NCBI GenBank assembly: GCA_016210115.1
Contig: JACQUW010000031.1
Location: forward strand, 1 to 38,065
Length of the DNA: 38,065 nucleotides
Direction: 5' to 3'
Origin: Deltaproteobacteria bacterium
Lineage (GTDB): Bacteria; Desulfobacterota; Binatia; UBA9968
The position numbers were made by a program, and so were the translations under genes. Shown here one piece after another: positions 14,649 through 23,153 of the stretch; positions within the stretch are counted from its first letter, which is position 1, and every line of letters begins with the position of its first letter. A model generated the notes under the pieces. It was given only the letters and a program-made list of their open reading frames with translations. It was not told where the DNA came from and did not search any database.

Positions 14649-16595
14649 TCACCTCGTGTTTGCACGCGCCGGCCCCTTCGCAACCCATAGCAGAGCGAAG
14701 ATCAGCGCCAGCGCTATCACTCCTTGTGCCGATAGCGTTTCAACCGTCGGGTAGATTCCTAAAACGGGTATCCGTGGCAGATGCTGCACGGGGGTTTCGC
14801 TAAACCAGCCCGCTGCCTGAATATTCTTGATTCCGTCTCCGGCAAAAACAAATGCCAAAAGATAAAGCAGCGCGCTGCTAATCCCAAAGAAAAGTCGCAG
14901 TGGAATTTTCAAACCCAGCTTGAAAATGCTCCACACAACGACCGCAAGCAGCGCTAGGCCAACGAGGAGACCGCAGATGACGAAATTCTGTGTAGACGGG
15001 CTCTGCAGCCATAACGCCTGGTAAAACAAGACCGTTTCGAAGGCTTCCCGGTAAACAGCGAGAAAAGACACTCCCACGAAAGCGGCAACCCGGCGGACGG
15101 TGAGGGCTTCTTGGACCTTATGCTGGATGTACTGTTGCCACTTCTTGGCTTCGATTTTCGAGATGAGCCAATAGCTCACCGAGAAAAGAACCAAGGCTGC
15201 AAAAATCGATGTGAACCCCTCAATGATCTCTCTCTGGGCGCCGCTGACTGTTATCACGGTTTGTGCCATTGCCCAGGTCAGGAGCCCCGAAACGAGCGCG
15301 AGTCCCCAGCCAAGGTGGACATAACGAATGGCCTCAACGGCGCCTGTAGTTTTCAGGACGGCGATGATGGCAGACACGATCAACGCGGCTTCCAAACCCT
15401 CCCTGAGGATAATGAGCGCCGCGTTGAAAAGCGTGTAAGTACCGCTCGCGGCGTCGTCATCCCTCAGGATCTCGGCGGCGCGGGCGAGTCTTGTTTCCAA
15501 TTGGCTGTGCAGCTCGCGAATGCGAGTGATGTCGTCGCCACGCCTGATGGAGCTGCGGAATTCCGTAAATCGCGATTCAAGCTCGCGTCCAAACGAGGCG
15601 TCTTTGGCAAATAAGGCCGGCTCTGCCAGCTCGAAGCCGTCCAGGTAGGCGTCTACGGATCTCTGGTACGCCTCTTGTTTCTTGCCCTGCCGGTAAAAAT
15701 CCAGGGCTTCTCCAAGATAAGCCCGGGCTCTCAGCAGAGGGTCTGGCTTGCGTTCTTCCAGAAGTCCTCTTCTAAGATAAGCCAGAACCTTTTCCGACTC
15801 TTCTTTCGCGGGAAACAAAGCGCTTAGTTTTTCGGTCAACTCCCCGTCTGTAGTTGTTGCCAGCGTTGCGACGTCGGTGAATTGTCTTGCGGGCTTTTTG
15901 GCTTCGAAGAGAGTCTTACCCGCGGAGGATTGTTGCAGAGAAAAACGCAAGGATAAGACGTAAAAGGCTGCTTGCCACCTGTCCGCTTCGCTGAGAGCGG
16001 AAAAGTTCGGCATGCCGGTGCCCTGGATTCCAAAGGTAGTTGTGTTGAATGCCTTGAAAGGCGACAGGCCGGCCATAAGATCCTTGTCGTGGAAATTTGC
16101 CGGTCTGGGTTCTCGGGGCCGCATGGTTGCCGCGTCCGAACCGTCGCCGCGTCCGGTCGCGCCGTGACACTGGGCGCAGTTTTGTATGTAGACAACTTTG
16201 GCTGTTTCCACATCCGGCAGAGTCTTGGGATGGGTAACGATCTTGTAGGTTGCGATCAATCGCTCTTTTATCTGCTGCGCGAGATCCGGCACGACTTTTT
16301 CACCCGATTTCTCTTTGATGTGTGATGCTAAGGCCTGCAAGTCTTTTTCAATGCCCGCCGTATCACGCCCTCCCTCGTTGGCTTTAAGTTGTTTGAAAAT
16401 TTCCAGACTGCGCGTGGCAAACTCGAGCATTTCGTCGTACTCAATTTGGTTGACAATCTTTGCCCCTTCCACCGCGTTTCTGTAATCACCTCCAATATAA
16501 TCGACTAAGGCCACAAGCCGCTTGGGCTCGTCGGCAGCCTGTAAAGAGGTGCTGTTCGTGAGGAGCAGGAACAGGCCGCAAAAGAAAATCCGCAT
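14649..16595 (-). CDS. FTR1-family iron permease fused to a cytochrome c domain
   Basis: A 648-residue protein with a signal peptide, a periplasmic helical region (about 25-125), a cytochrome c domain with heme motif CAQCH at 140-144 and a likely axial Met at 195 (GTGMPNF), a linker region (about 225-385) and a C-terminal FTR1 permease of about seven helices. The permease holds REGLE (398-402), REIIE (455-459) and REAFE (516-520), the R-E-x-x-E motifs that handle iron in FTR1/EfeU. Fusion of heme protein and permease suggests oxidation or reduction of iron coupled to its transport. The ATG lies five bases after the FbpB stop, so the genes form one operon. Confidence 0.85.
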   Translation of the reverse strand: MRIFFCGLFLLLTNSTSLQAADEPKRLVALVDYIGGDYRNAVEGAKIVNQIEYDEMLEFATRSLEIFKQLKANEGGRDTAGIEKDLQALASHIKEKSGEKVVPDLAQQIKERLIATYKIVTHPKTLPDVETAKVVYIQNCAQCHGATGRGDGSDAATMRPREPRPANFHDKDLMAGLSPFKAFNTTTFGIQGTGMPNFSALSEADRWQAAFYVLSLRFSLQQSSAGKTLFEAKKPARQFTDVATLATTTDGELTEKLSALFPAKEESEKVLAYLRRGLLEERKPDPLLRARAYLGEALDFYRQGKKQEAYQRSVDAYLDGFELAEPALFAKDASFGRELESRFTEFRSSIRRGDDITRIRELHSQLETRLARAAEILRDDDAASGTYTLFNAALIILREGLEAALIVSAIIAVLKTTGAVEAIRYVHLGWGLALVSGLLTWAMAQTVITVSGAQREIIEGFTSIFAALVLFSVSYWLISKIEAKKWQQYIQHKVQEALTVRRVAAFVGVSFLAVYREAFETVLFYQALWLQSPSTQNFVICGLLVGLALLAVVVWSIFKLGLKIPLRLFFGISSALLYLLAFVFAGDGIKNIQAAGWFSETPVQHLPRIPVLGIYPTVETLSAQGVIALALIFALLWVAKGPARANTR

Positions 16596-16599
16596 AGAG

Positions 16600-18306
16600 T
16601 TATATCCTTGAAGTGTGGCTGGGGGTCCGTTTGTTCAGGTGGCCCTGGCCGGAACGCGCGATCTGGCGTGAGAATATGATGAGAGGCAGGAGCGCGATCC
16701 CGACCATCAGCAGTGACGGTATTGCCGCCTCGGCAATCCGCTCATCCTTCGCCAGGTTGTACGCCTCGACCGCGAGCGTGTCGAAGTTGAACGGCCGCAT
16801 GGCGAAGGTCGCAGGCAGCTCCTTCATCACGTCCACGAACACGAGAAACCCAGCGGTCGCCAGGCTCCCCCACATCATCGGCACGTGTACCCGCGCGAGC
16901 GTGCGCCCCGGCGAAAGACCAAGGCTTCGCGCGGCGTCGTCCATCGAGGGTGTCACGCGCGTAAGCCCCGCCTCCACGGTCTGGAATGCCACAGCGAGAA
17001 ACCGCACGAGGTAAGCGTAAATGAGAGCCGCGATCGAGCCAGTAAGGATCAGCCCGGTGTCCATGCCGAACTGCTGCCGTATCCAGGCGGCGATGGCGTT
17101 GTCAAGCTTTCCGAGCGGTAGGAGAATTCCGACAGCGATCACCGCTCCCGGAAGCGCATAGCCGAGCACTGCCAGACGATTCGCCCCGTGCACGACCGGG
17201 CTCTTCACAGTTCGCGCCGCGTACGCGAGTAACACCGCCACCGCCACCGCCGCGAGAGCCGCAATGCCGGCCAACGTGAACGTGTTCGTCACGAGCCAAT
17301 AAATCCGGGCGCCAAATCGCGCTTCAGGGTTGGTTGCCACGAGTTTGAGCAACACCCCGGCCGGCAGCAGGAAGCCGAACGAGATCGGGGCGGTGCACAG
17401 CGCAAAGGCAGCCGCAGCCTGCAAGCCGTGCAGCGGTTGGGGTGGCATCGGCGTGCGCGTACCCGCATAGCGCGCCCTGCCCCGGTGCATGCGCTCGAGG
17501 GCGAGCATCACGAATACGAAAGCCAGCAGGCAGCTTGCGAGCTGCCCAGCCGCCACCGGGTCACCCAGCGAGAGCCAGGCGCGGTATATGCCGGTTGTAA
17601 ACGTTTCAACTGCAAAATAAGATACGGTGCCGAAATCCGCGAGCGCCTCCATCAGCGCGAGCGCGGTGCCGGCGACAATCCCTGTGCGTGCAAGCGGTAG
17701 GGCCACGCGCCAGAACCTGCCCCAGGTGCCGTAACCGGCTAGCCGGGCCGCCTCGATCGTAGTGCGTGACTGATCCAGGAAGGCAGCCCGCGCCAGCAGG
17801 TAAACGTACGGGTAGAGCGCGAACGAAAGCATCGCAGCAGCGCCGGGCAGCGAGCGGATCTCCGGGAACCAGTACTCCCGTATATTCCAGCCGGTGAGGT
17901 CGCGTAGAGCAGTCTGCACGGGTCCGGCAGCCTGCAGCCAATCGGTGTAAGCGTAGGCCATGACGTAGGCCGGCATCCCGAGCGGTAGGACCAGCGCCCA
18001 GTTAAGGACGCGACAGCCCGGAAAGTAGTAGGCGGTCACTAGCCAGGCCGACATTACGCCGAACGAGATCACGCCAACGGCTACGAGCAAGACGAGTAGC
18101 AGGGTGTTCCAGATGTACTCGGGCAGGACCGTGGACACTAAATGAGACCATGTTGTCTCGCTCGGGAGGAAGACGTTCCAGACGACTGCCACGATCGGCG
18201 CGAGCACGAACGCGGCGACTGAGACCGACGCCCAGCCGAGCCGGCTGAGCCGGGCGACGGCGTAGCCGTGACGTATTCGGGAACGAAAGGCGAGGGCGCG
18301 AGTCAT
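16600..18306 (-). CDS. FbpB-type iron(III) ABC transporter permease
   Basis: A fused two-domain permease of about 568 residues from MTRALAFR (18306); an in-frame ATG at 18402 would overlap the FbpA gene and I see no clear ribosome site for either. About twelve transmembrane helices form two BPD-type units. Each has a coupling loop: E-A-A-R-L-A-G-Y-G...R-V-A-L-P-L-A-R-T-G in the first and D-D-A-A-R-S-L-G-L-S...V-H-V-P-M-M-W-G in the second. This is the arrangement of FbpB/SfuB/HitB. Base composition looks clearly more G+C-rich than the FTR1 gene and the receptor island, as does the FbpA gene, hinting at different ancestry. Confidence 0.87.
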   Translation of the reverse strand: MTRALAFRSRIRHGYAVARLSRLGWASVSVAAFVLAPIVAVVWNVFLPSETTWSHLVSTVLPEYIWNTLLLVLLVAVGVISFGVMSAWLVTAYYFPGCRVLNWALVLPLGMPAYVMAYAYTDWLQAAGPVQTALRDLTGWNIREYWFPEIRSLPGAAAMLSFALYPYVYLLARAAFLDQSRTTIEAARLAGYGTWGRFWRVALPLARTGIVAGTALALMEALADFGTVSYFAVETFTTGIYRAWLSLGDPVAAGQLASCLLAFVFVMLALERMHRGRARYAGTRTPMPPQPLHGLQAAAAFALCTAPISFGFLLPAGVLLKLVATNPEARFGARIYWLVTNTFTLAGIAALAAVAVAVLLAYAARTVKSPVVHGANRLAVLGYALPGAVIAVGILLPLGKLDNAIAAWIRQQFGMDTGLILTGSIAALIYAYLVRFLAVAFQTVEAGLTRVTPSMDDAARSLGLSPGRTLARVHVPMMWGSLATAGFLVFVDVMKELPATFAMRPFNFDTLAVEAYNLAKDERIAEAAIPSLLMVGIALLPLIIFSRQIARSGQGHLNKRTPSHTSRI

Positions 18307-18346
18307 GATTCGGTGAAGGTCGGAGCCATCCTCGGTCGCGATTGAC

Positions 18347-19399
18347 TCATTTCCATCCGACTTGATCGGCGACGCGTTGCGCATTCGCCTGGGTTTTGCC
18401 AAGGGTAGCGAGAGGGAGTGCGTCGGCCTTGAACTGGCCGAGCGACTCGAGCTCGGCGTTCGCGAGCTTCACGCCTTTCACCGTGGGCCACTCGTTATTG
18501 CCGTTGGCGAAGTACTTCTGCGCCGAGTCGCTCGCGAGGTATTCAAGGAACCTAATGGCGGCATCGCGATTCGGCGCGTGTCGGAGCAACCCGCCGCCTG
18601 AAATGTTTACGTGCGTGCCGCGATCGCCCTGATTGGGCCACACCAGTGCCACTTTCTCCACAACCTTCCGGTCCTCGGGTTTTTGAGAGCGCATCAGGCG
18701 GACGTAGTAGTAATGATTGGAGATGGCGATCGCGCACTCGCCTACCGCGGCCGCGCGAAGCTGGTCGGTGTCGCCCCCCCTGGGAGGGCGGGCAAGGTTG
18801 GCGGTTACGCCTCGCGCCCACTCGATTGCTTTCTCCTGGCCAAGGTGCATGATCATGCTCGAAATGAGCGACAGGTTGTAAGGGTGACTACTCGAGCGCG
18901 TGCAGATCTCGCCTTTCCACTTTGGATGGGCCAAATCCTCATAGCGTGCAAGATCGCCGGGCTTAACCTTGCCCCTGTCGTAAGCGATGATGCGGGCGCG
19001 CGCGGAGAAGCCGAACCATTTCCCCTCAGGATCGCGGTAGTCAGCGGGAATGCGCTTTCCGAGCGAGGGCGATTTCACGGACGCGAAGATACCGGCCTGT
19101 TCGGCGCGCCAGAGGCGGGCGACATCTACCGTCAAGAACACGTCCGCGGGGCTGCCCGGCCCCTCCGCCTTGATGCGCTCGAAGAGGGCATCCTCACCGC
19201 CCTCGATCCGATTGATTTTGATGCCGCTATTTTTGGCGAAATCGGTATAGAGGGCCTCGTCGGTGGCGTAATGACGCGCCGTGTAGAGATTTAGTACCTT
19301 GTCTTGAGCCCCGATATTACCCGTCAAAAAACTTGCTAGAAGCGCTCCAACCAAACTGGCCTTAGCGCAGAGGTTGATCGCCTGAAGAAAAAGCTGCAT
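18347..19399 (-). CDS. FbpA-type periplasmic iron(III)-binding protein
   Basis: A 350-residue solute-binding protein. The start is MQLFLQAINL, preceded by AGGGAGGGACAGAAGG; the frame is open further upstream without a ribosome site. After the signal peptide come L-N-L-Y-T-A-R-H-Y, G-G-E-D-A-L-F-E-R-I, S-P-A-D-V-F-L-T-V-D-V-A-R-L-W and the ISNHYYYVRLM block containing the adjacent Tyr pair that binds ferric iron in FbpA/FutA proteins. The C-terminal region (A-I-R-F-L-E-Y-L-A-S-D-S-A-Q) is typical. The promoter at 19523-19551 drives this gene and probably FbpB, FTR1 and the zinc ribbon after it. Confidence 0.9.
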   Translation of the reverse strand: MQLFLQAINLCAKASLVGALLASFLTGNIGAQDKVLNLYTARHYATDEALYTDFAKNSGIKINRIEGGEDALFERIKAEGPGSPADVFLTVDVARLWRAEQAGIFASVKSPSLGKRIPADYRDPEGKWFGFSARARIIAYDRGKVKPGDLARYEDLAHPKWKGEICTRSSSHPYNLSLISSMIMHLGQEKAIEWARGVTANLARPPRGGDTDQLRAAAVGECAIAISNHYYYVRLMRSQKPEDRKVVEKVALVWPNQGDRGTHVNISGGGLLRHAPNRDAAIRFLEYLASDSAQKYFANGNNEWPTVKGVKLANAELESLGQFKADALPLATLGKTQANAQRVADQVGWK

Positions 19400-19508
19400 C
19401 CTTCTGTCCCTCCCTGAATTATTTTGAGTACGGTCGTAATTGCCTTCGAAACAGAACCCTTGCCTCCGAATCCCGCGGCTGTTTTGCATGGGGTGACTTT
19501 TACGCATC

Positions 19509-19551
19509 AAACTTGAAACGTTCGTATAATAGAATGAAAGAAGTTTGTCAA
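19509..19551 (-). promoter_or_regulatory. Promoter with AAACTT-N6-TTCGTATA motif (copy B)
   Basis: Minus strand: TTGACA (19551-19546), 16 bases, TTATAC (or 17 bases, TATACG). Plus strand: AAACTT (19509-19514), six bases, TTCGTATA (19521-19528), overlapping the -10 box. Outer arms CAAACTT and AAGTTTG are inverted repeats around the promoter. It would start the FbpA operon transcript near 19516, giving a leader of about 115 bases in which I see no further structure. Bases 19552-19663 hold nothing else I recognise. Confidence 0.72.
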
Positions 19552-19663
19552 GACCCACAGCGCTGCTGCGGGGAAGAAAAGTGCCCGGTAATAGCCGGCA
19601 TGGTTATGCGCACGTTAGCCGGCACGCGCGCGCTTGTTGGGCATCGCACCCGGACGAATAATG

Positions 19664-20716
19664 CTAGCGGGATTTCTCGCTGGAAGAATCGGGGAAAGCA
19701 ACGACGTTGGGAAGGTGAACCTTAATCGGCACCTGGTAGCCCACGGCCCAATGCACCGGCCTCCGCTGTTCTAAGTGGATTGTTGCCCCAGAGGGGAGAC
19801 GGAGCCGGTAAAGTATCTCGCCTCCGAGAAATTCACGCTCCTCGACGGTGGCCGGAATTCCTCCAGGTTTCGAAGTCACCGCTTCGTGCCTGATCATTAC
19901 TTTAACCGGGCCGGGAGGGATATGAGGAGGAGAAGGAAACACGCCGATCTCCGTGCGGACATGCTGTCCCGACACGATTCCCGGGACGAAATCAGCCTGT
20001 CCTATAAAGCTCGCCACAAAGTCTGTTGCCGGACAATAATAGATGTCTTCAGGCGTCCCGATCTGTTGCAGTTCTCCGTCACGAATCACAGCAACTTGAT
20101 CTGCAATACCCAGCGCCTCTTCCTGATCGTGAGTCACCAGGATCGCTGCGGTACCCAAATGGCGCAGAATCCTTGCCACTTCCCTGCGCATCTGGGGGCG
20201 AAGTTCAGGGTCCAAGCCGTTAAAAGGCTCGTCAAGGAGCACAACCGGTGGTCGGGGCGCGAGGGCGCGAGCCAGAGCAACGCGCTGCTGCTGGCCGCCT
20301 GATAGCTCGTGCGCGTAACGGTCGGCGCAGGGCATCAGTTCCATTAGCTGAAGGAGTTGTTGTACCCGAGTTTGACGCTCCTTTCTGCTTGTGTTGCGTA
20401 GCCCGAATCGAATGTTCTGGGCCACTGTCAAGTGAGGGAAAAGCGCGTAGTCTTGAAAGACCATTCCCACTCCACGATTCTCAGCGGGGACCCACACCAA
20501 TCTGGCGATGCCCACCACGGTGCGGTCATTTATAATAATTTGCCCTTCATCGGGCCTCTCAAAGCCCGCTATGAGTCGTAGCAGTGTAGTCTTACCAGAA
20601 CCGGATGGACCTAAAAGGGCAAGGATCTCTCCCGATGCGACCTGTAAGTTACAGTTTTTTACTGCCACCGTCTGTTCGTAACGCTTGCTGAGTTCCTTAA
20701 CATCGATAACGATCAT
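19664..20716 (-). CDS. FbpC-type iron ABC transporter ATP-binding protein
   Basis: A 350-residue ATPase from MIVIDVKELSKRYEQ; the frame extends 47 codons upstream but that part is not family-like. Walker A GPSGSGKT (36-43), Q-loop VFQDYALFPHLTV, signature LSGGQQQR, Walker B VVLLDEP and the H-loop THDQEEAL are all present. A C-terminal TOBE-type domain follows (I-R-H-E-A-V-T, V-E-E-R-E-F-L-G-G-E-I-L-Y-R). It pairs with FbpA and FbpB encoded downstream from a separate promoter. Its own promoter overlaps the start codon of the divergent DtxR-type gene, so regulator and transporter share control DNA. Confidence 0.9.
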   Translation of the reverse strand: MIVIDVKELSKRYEQTVAVKNCNLQVASGEILALLGPSGSGKTTLLRLIAGFERPDEGQIIINDRTVVGIARLVWVPAENRGVGMVFQDYALFPHLTVAQNIRFGLRNTSRKERQTRVQQLLQLMELMPCADRYAHELSGGQQQRVALARALAPRPPVVLLDEPFNGLDPELRPQMRREVARILRHLGTAAILVTHDQEEALGIADQVAVIRDGELQQIGTPEDIYYCPATDFVASFIGQADFVPGIVSGQHVRTEIGVFPSPPHIPPGPVKVMIRHEAVTSKPGGIPATVEEREFLGGEILYRLRLPSGATIHLEQRRPVHWAVGYQVPIKVHLPNVVAFPDSSSEKSR

Positions 20717-20962
20717 TGCTTTTTCTGTCACGGAATTAGATAAGTAGACATCTGAAGCTGATAAACGGTCCCGGGAGAACCGGGCGAATGACGGGAAATC
20801 GGCCTGGACCGGTGTGTCTCCTTCACCTAAGCTTTGCGGAGAAGATTTAGAGAACATACGAACCTTGTGTAATCTAACACGCAGAATTGATCAGGGTCCG
20901 AAAAAACTTTGGAAAAATTAAAATGTAGCGTCCGTAAACTTAAAAAAAATTGCATCGTTTAC

Positions 20963-20991
20963 TTGAACTTGCGCACTTCCTGGAATAAGAT
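20963..20991 (+). promoter_or_regulatory. Likely promoter of the DtxR-type gene
   Basis: TTGAAC, 17 bases, TAAGAT on the plus strand would start transcription near 20998, about 67 bases upstream of the ATG at 21065. The leader then passes through the AAACTT-N6-TTCGTATA element at 21023-21042, which allows feedback repression by the encoded regulator. The 348 bases between 20717 and 21064 otherwise hold only the leader of the ATPase gene and A/T-rich sequence. Confidence 0.5.
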
Positions 20992-21022
20992 GCGCTCGTT
21001 TCACAAATAGTTTTGAATTACT

Positions 21023-21065
21023 AAACTTCCAGTCTTCGTATAGTCGAATAATACTGATTTGTCAA
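21023..21065 (-). promoter_or_regulatory. Promoter with AAACTT-N6-TTCGTATA motif (copy C)
   Basis: Minus strand: TTGACA (21065-21060), 17 bases, TATACG (21042-21037), directing transcription toward the ATPase gene at 20716. Plus strand: AAACTT (21023-21028), six bases, TTCGTATA (21035-21042). The -35 box overlaps the first base of the DtxR-type start codon. Spacing between the two half motifs is six bases in all three copies in this window. Confidence 0.72.
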
Positions 21066-21745
21066 TGGATGAGCCGAAAATTAGCCCTGCAGTTGAGGAT
21101 TACTTGAAGGCGATCTATGTGCTGGCTGACGAGGCTCAACCGGTGATTGCTGCCAGGGTCGCGGATGAAATGGGGGTTTCTCCCTCGACGATGGTCAGTA
21201 CGCTGCGTCGTCTAGAACGGGAGGGGTATGTCAAAGTTGAGCGGCGGAAAGAGATTCAATTGACCGCCAAAGGCAAGAAAGTGGCCGAGGGTATTCTACG
21301 GCGCCATTTTTTGACGGAGAGATTGCTGACAGACATTTTGGGGCTCGATTGGGTGAAGGCCCATCAAGAAGCGCATCGCCTGGAACACGCAATATCCACC
21401 GAAGTCGAGGAAAGGATGGCGGTGCTTCTGCATCACCCCACTACTTGCCCCCATGGCAATCCCATTCCAGGTGAGCGCCCCGTAGCAGACAGCCGCGGCT
21501 TTACTCTGGACAAGGCCACTTCGGGCAGCAAGCTGACGCTAGTTTGCATTTCGGAGATGGGCGAAAGAGATGCTCGCCTGCTGAGCTTTATGCAGGAACA
21601 TCAGATGGTACCTGGCGCCACGCTTGAAGTTATTGAAATAGCGCCATCCCTCGGGATCATTAACCTTAAAGTGGGAAGCGACTCTTTCTCGCTGGGCATT
21701 GAGGCGGCTAAGAAAATCCGCGTTCAACTAAGCGCTTCCGCCTAG
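21065..21745 (+). CDS. DtxR/MntR-family metal-dependent transcriptional regulator
   Basis: A 226-residue repressor from the ATG at 21065; no Shine-Dalgarno site is visible. The winged HTH is residues 8-70 (SPAVEDYLKAIYVL, MGVSPSTMVSTLRRLEREGYV), the dimer/metal domain about 71-140, and a FeoA/SH3-like domain about 150-226. By position the DtxR primary ligands M10, C102, E105, H106 become D12, H104, E107 and H108; the ancillary H79, E83, H98 are kept as H81, E85, H100. Asp in the first place is MntR-like and His for Cys is unusual, so specificity for iron or manganese cannot be told. It diverges from the FbpC-type gene and probably controls all three motif-bearing promoters here. Confidence 0.88.
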   Translation: MDEPKISPAVEDYLKAIYVLADEAQPVIAARVADEMGVSPSTMVSTLRRLEREGYVKVERRKEIQLTAKGKKVAEGILRRHFLTERLLTDILGLDWVKAHQEAHRLEHAISTEVEERMAVLLHHPTTCPHGNPIPGERPVADSRGFTLDKATSGSKLTLVCISEMGERDARLLSFMQEHQMVPGATLEVIEIAPSLGIINLKVGSDSFSLGIEAAKKIRVQLSASA

Positions 21746-21773
21746 GCTTTCATCGCGCCAGCATCGCCCGCCG

Positions 21774-22010
21774 TTAAGGCGTACGGTGGGTTTCATTCAG
21801 CTCGGAGGCCAGGAAATCAACTTGGTCACTCAAAGGGGTTTCCCGATCAATCAGAATCATCGCTTTGCCCCTTAGCCGGCAGCGACCGTTGTGAACACGA
21901 TACCCTATTTCGCGGAGCAATTTTTCTGTCCGCACCTCGATGTTGTGTTGCCTGGCCACTGAAATAAGCTCTTGCAGAACAGCCCGGTGCTTCTTTTTCC
22001 CTTGATCCAT
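21774..22010 (-). CDS. Conserved small protein, function unknown
   Basis: A protein of 78 residues from MDQGKKKHR; a GTG six codons upstream is an alternative. It is very basic at the N-terminus and has Y-R-V-H-N-G-R-C-R-L-R-G-K-A-M-I-L-I-D-R, then a helix S-D-Q-V-D-F-L-A-S-E-L. The G-x-C-R-x-R-G-K and I-D-R segments recall small conserved proteins of other environmental bacteria, but I know no function. It converges with the DtxR-type gene. Bases 22029-22205 upstream hold no gene I recognise. Confidence 0.5.
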   Translation of the reverse strand: MDQGKKKHRAVLQELISVARQHNIEVRTEKLLREIGYRVHNGRCRLRGKAMILIDRETPLSDQVDFLASELNETHRTP

Positions 22011-22205
22011 CTTGCCTGCCCCGTACACAAGCCGGGTTATTATCGCCCATTAAACCGCATCTGTAAACACCTGAATGAAAAGCGGGCTGGGAGTGGGGGG
22101 ACGGATAGCTTGCAAATTAGGCGGCTCTTGATATCTTAGGCGCCCCGGGAAAAACTTAGAATTACCCGAGATCTTTTTTACAATGGCGGACGCTTGGGGC
22201 GCCAT

Positions 22206-22225
22206 ACCGGGTGTCTGACCCCGGT
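22206..22225 (+). other. Small hairpin just before the stress-protein ribosome site
   Basis: ACCGGG, eight bases, CCCGGT forms a 6-bp stem two bases before the GGAGG of the gene at 22240. It could modulate translation, or be a fragment of a dispersed repeat; nothing decides between them. Confidence 0.3.
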
Positions 22226-22239
22226 TTGGAGGGCGCGAC

Positions 22240-23076
22240 ATGATAAAGAACATCCTCGTTTCTCTCGATGGTTCTGAGCACTCCAACGCAGCGTTAGAGT
22301 TCGGTCTCTGGATTGCGGAGAAGTTCAACGGGACACTTTTCGGCCTTCACGTGATCGACACCGTCTCGATCGAGGGGACTTTCTTTCATGATATTTCGGG
22401 TTCCATGGGCTTTGAGCCTTATCTCGATTTTTCGACCAAAATGCGAGAGGCGCTGGAAGAAAGAGGAAAAACCATACTCGAAGATTTTGTCAAATTATGC
22501 CAGCAGCGAGGCGTACGGCATACCACCTTTCTAGACATGGGAATCATTCCCAATGAGATCTGTGAGCGCTCCAAACTGGCCGATCTCGTCATCCTCGGCC
22601 ACCGGGGAGTTAATGAGGAATTCTCCACCGGACTTTTGGGAAGCACGGCAGAAAACGTCGCGCGAAAATGTCCTCGTCCGGTACTGATCTCAACGAAGAG
22701 GTTTAAACCAATCGAGCGCCCGCTTCTAGCGTATGACGGCAGCCAGAGAGCCAGCTCGGCGATGGAATCAGCGGCCGAGTTTTGCAGTCAACTGCGCCTC
22801 CCGTTGACCGTTCTTAATGTCCCGAAAGATGAAAAAATGGGAGAGAAGGTGCTCCATGAAGCCAGGTCCTATTTGAGCGCGTATGAGATCGACGCCCGTT
22901 ATGAAGCAACCCGCGGATATCCCGAGGAAAAGATAATCGAGTATCTGATCAACTTCGATTATGATCTCGTCTTCATAGGCGCTTACGGTCATCGCCGGAT
23001 CATCGAAATGGTGCTGGGAAGCACCACTGAATATGTGCTCAGGAAAAGCCCGTGTCCCGTCTTCCTCAACAGATGA
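22240..23076 (+). CDS. Tandem universal stress protein (two UspA domains)
   Basis: A 278-residue protein with GGAGG upstream of its ATG. Domain one is residues 1-150 (KNILVSLDGSEHSNAALEF, LVILGHRGVNE...LGSTAENVARKCPRPVLIS); domain two is 155-278 (L-L-A-Y-D-G-S-Q-R-A-S, LVFIGAYGHRRIIEMVLGST, C-P-V-F-L-N). Both keep the G-x-x-G-x(9)-G-S/T pattern of ATP-binding UspA proteins. It is a cytoplasmic stress-linked nucleotide-binding protein. It is followed 77 bases later by the nitrilase-family gene on the same strand. Confidence 0.9.
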   Translation: MIKNILVSLDGSEHSNAALEFGLWIAEKFNGTLFGLHVIDTVSIEGTFFHDISGSMGFEPYLDFSTKMREALEERGKTILEDFVKLCQQRGVRHTTFLDMGIIPNEICERSKLADLVILGHRGVNEEFSTGLLGSTAENVARKCPRPVLISTKRFKPIERPLLAYDGSQRASSAMESAAEFCSQLRLPLTVLNVPKDEKMGEKVLHEARSYLSAYEIDARYEATRGYPEEKIIEYLINFDYDLVFIGAYGHRRIIEMVLGSTTEYVLRKSPCPVFLNR

Positions 23077-23153
23077 TTGAGAAGCAGCCGCCAGTAAGGA
23101 GTGATTCGAGTTCTCTTTGTCTGAGGCGCGATTCGGTATCCGCGGGTTAAGCC

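Noticed and set aside
22206..22225. Hairpin with GTGTCTGACCCC as a REP-like mobile repeat
   Set aside because: Only one clear copy is present; the similar GGGGTCAGA near 25489 is too short to establish a family.
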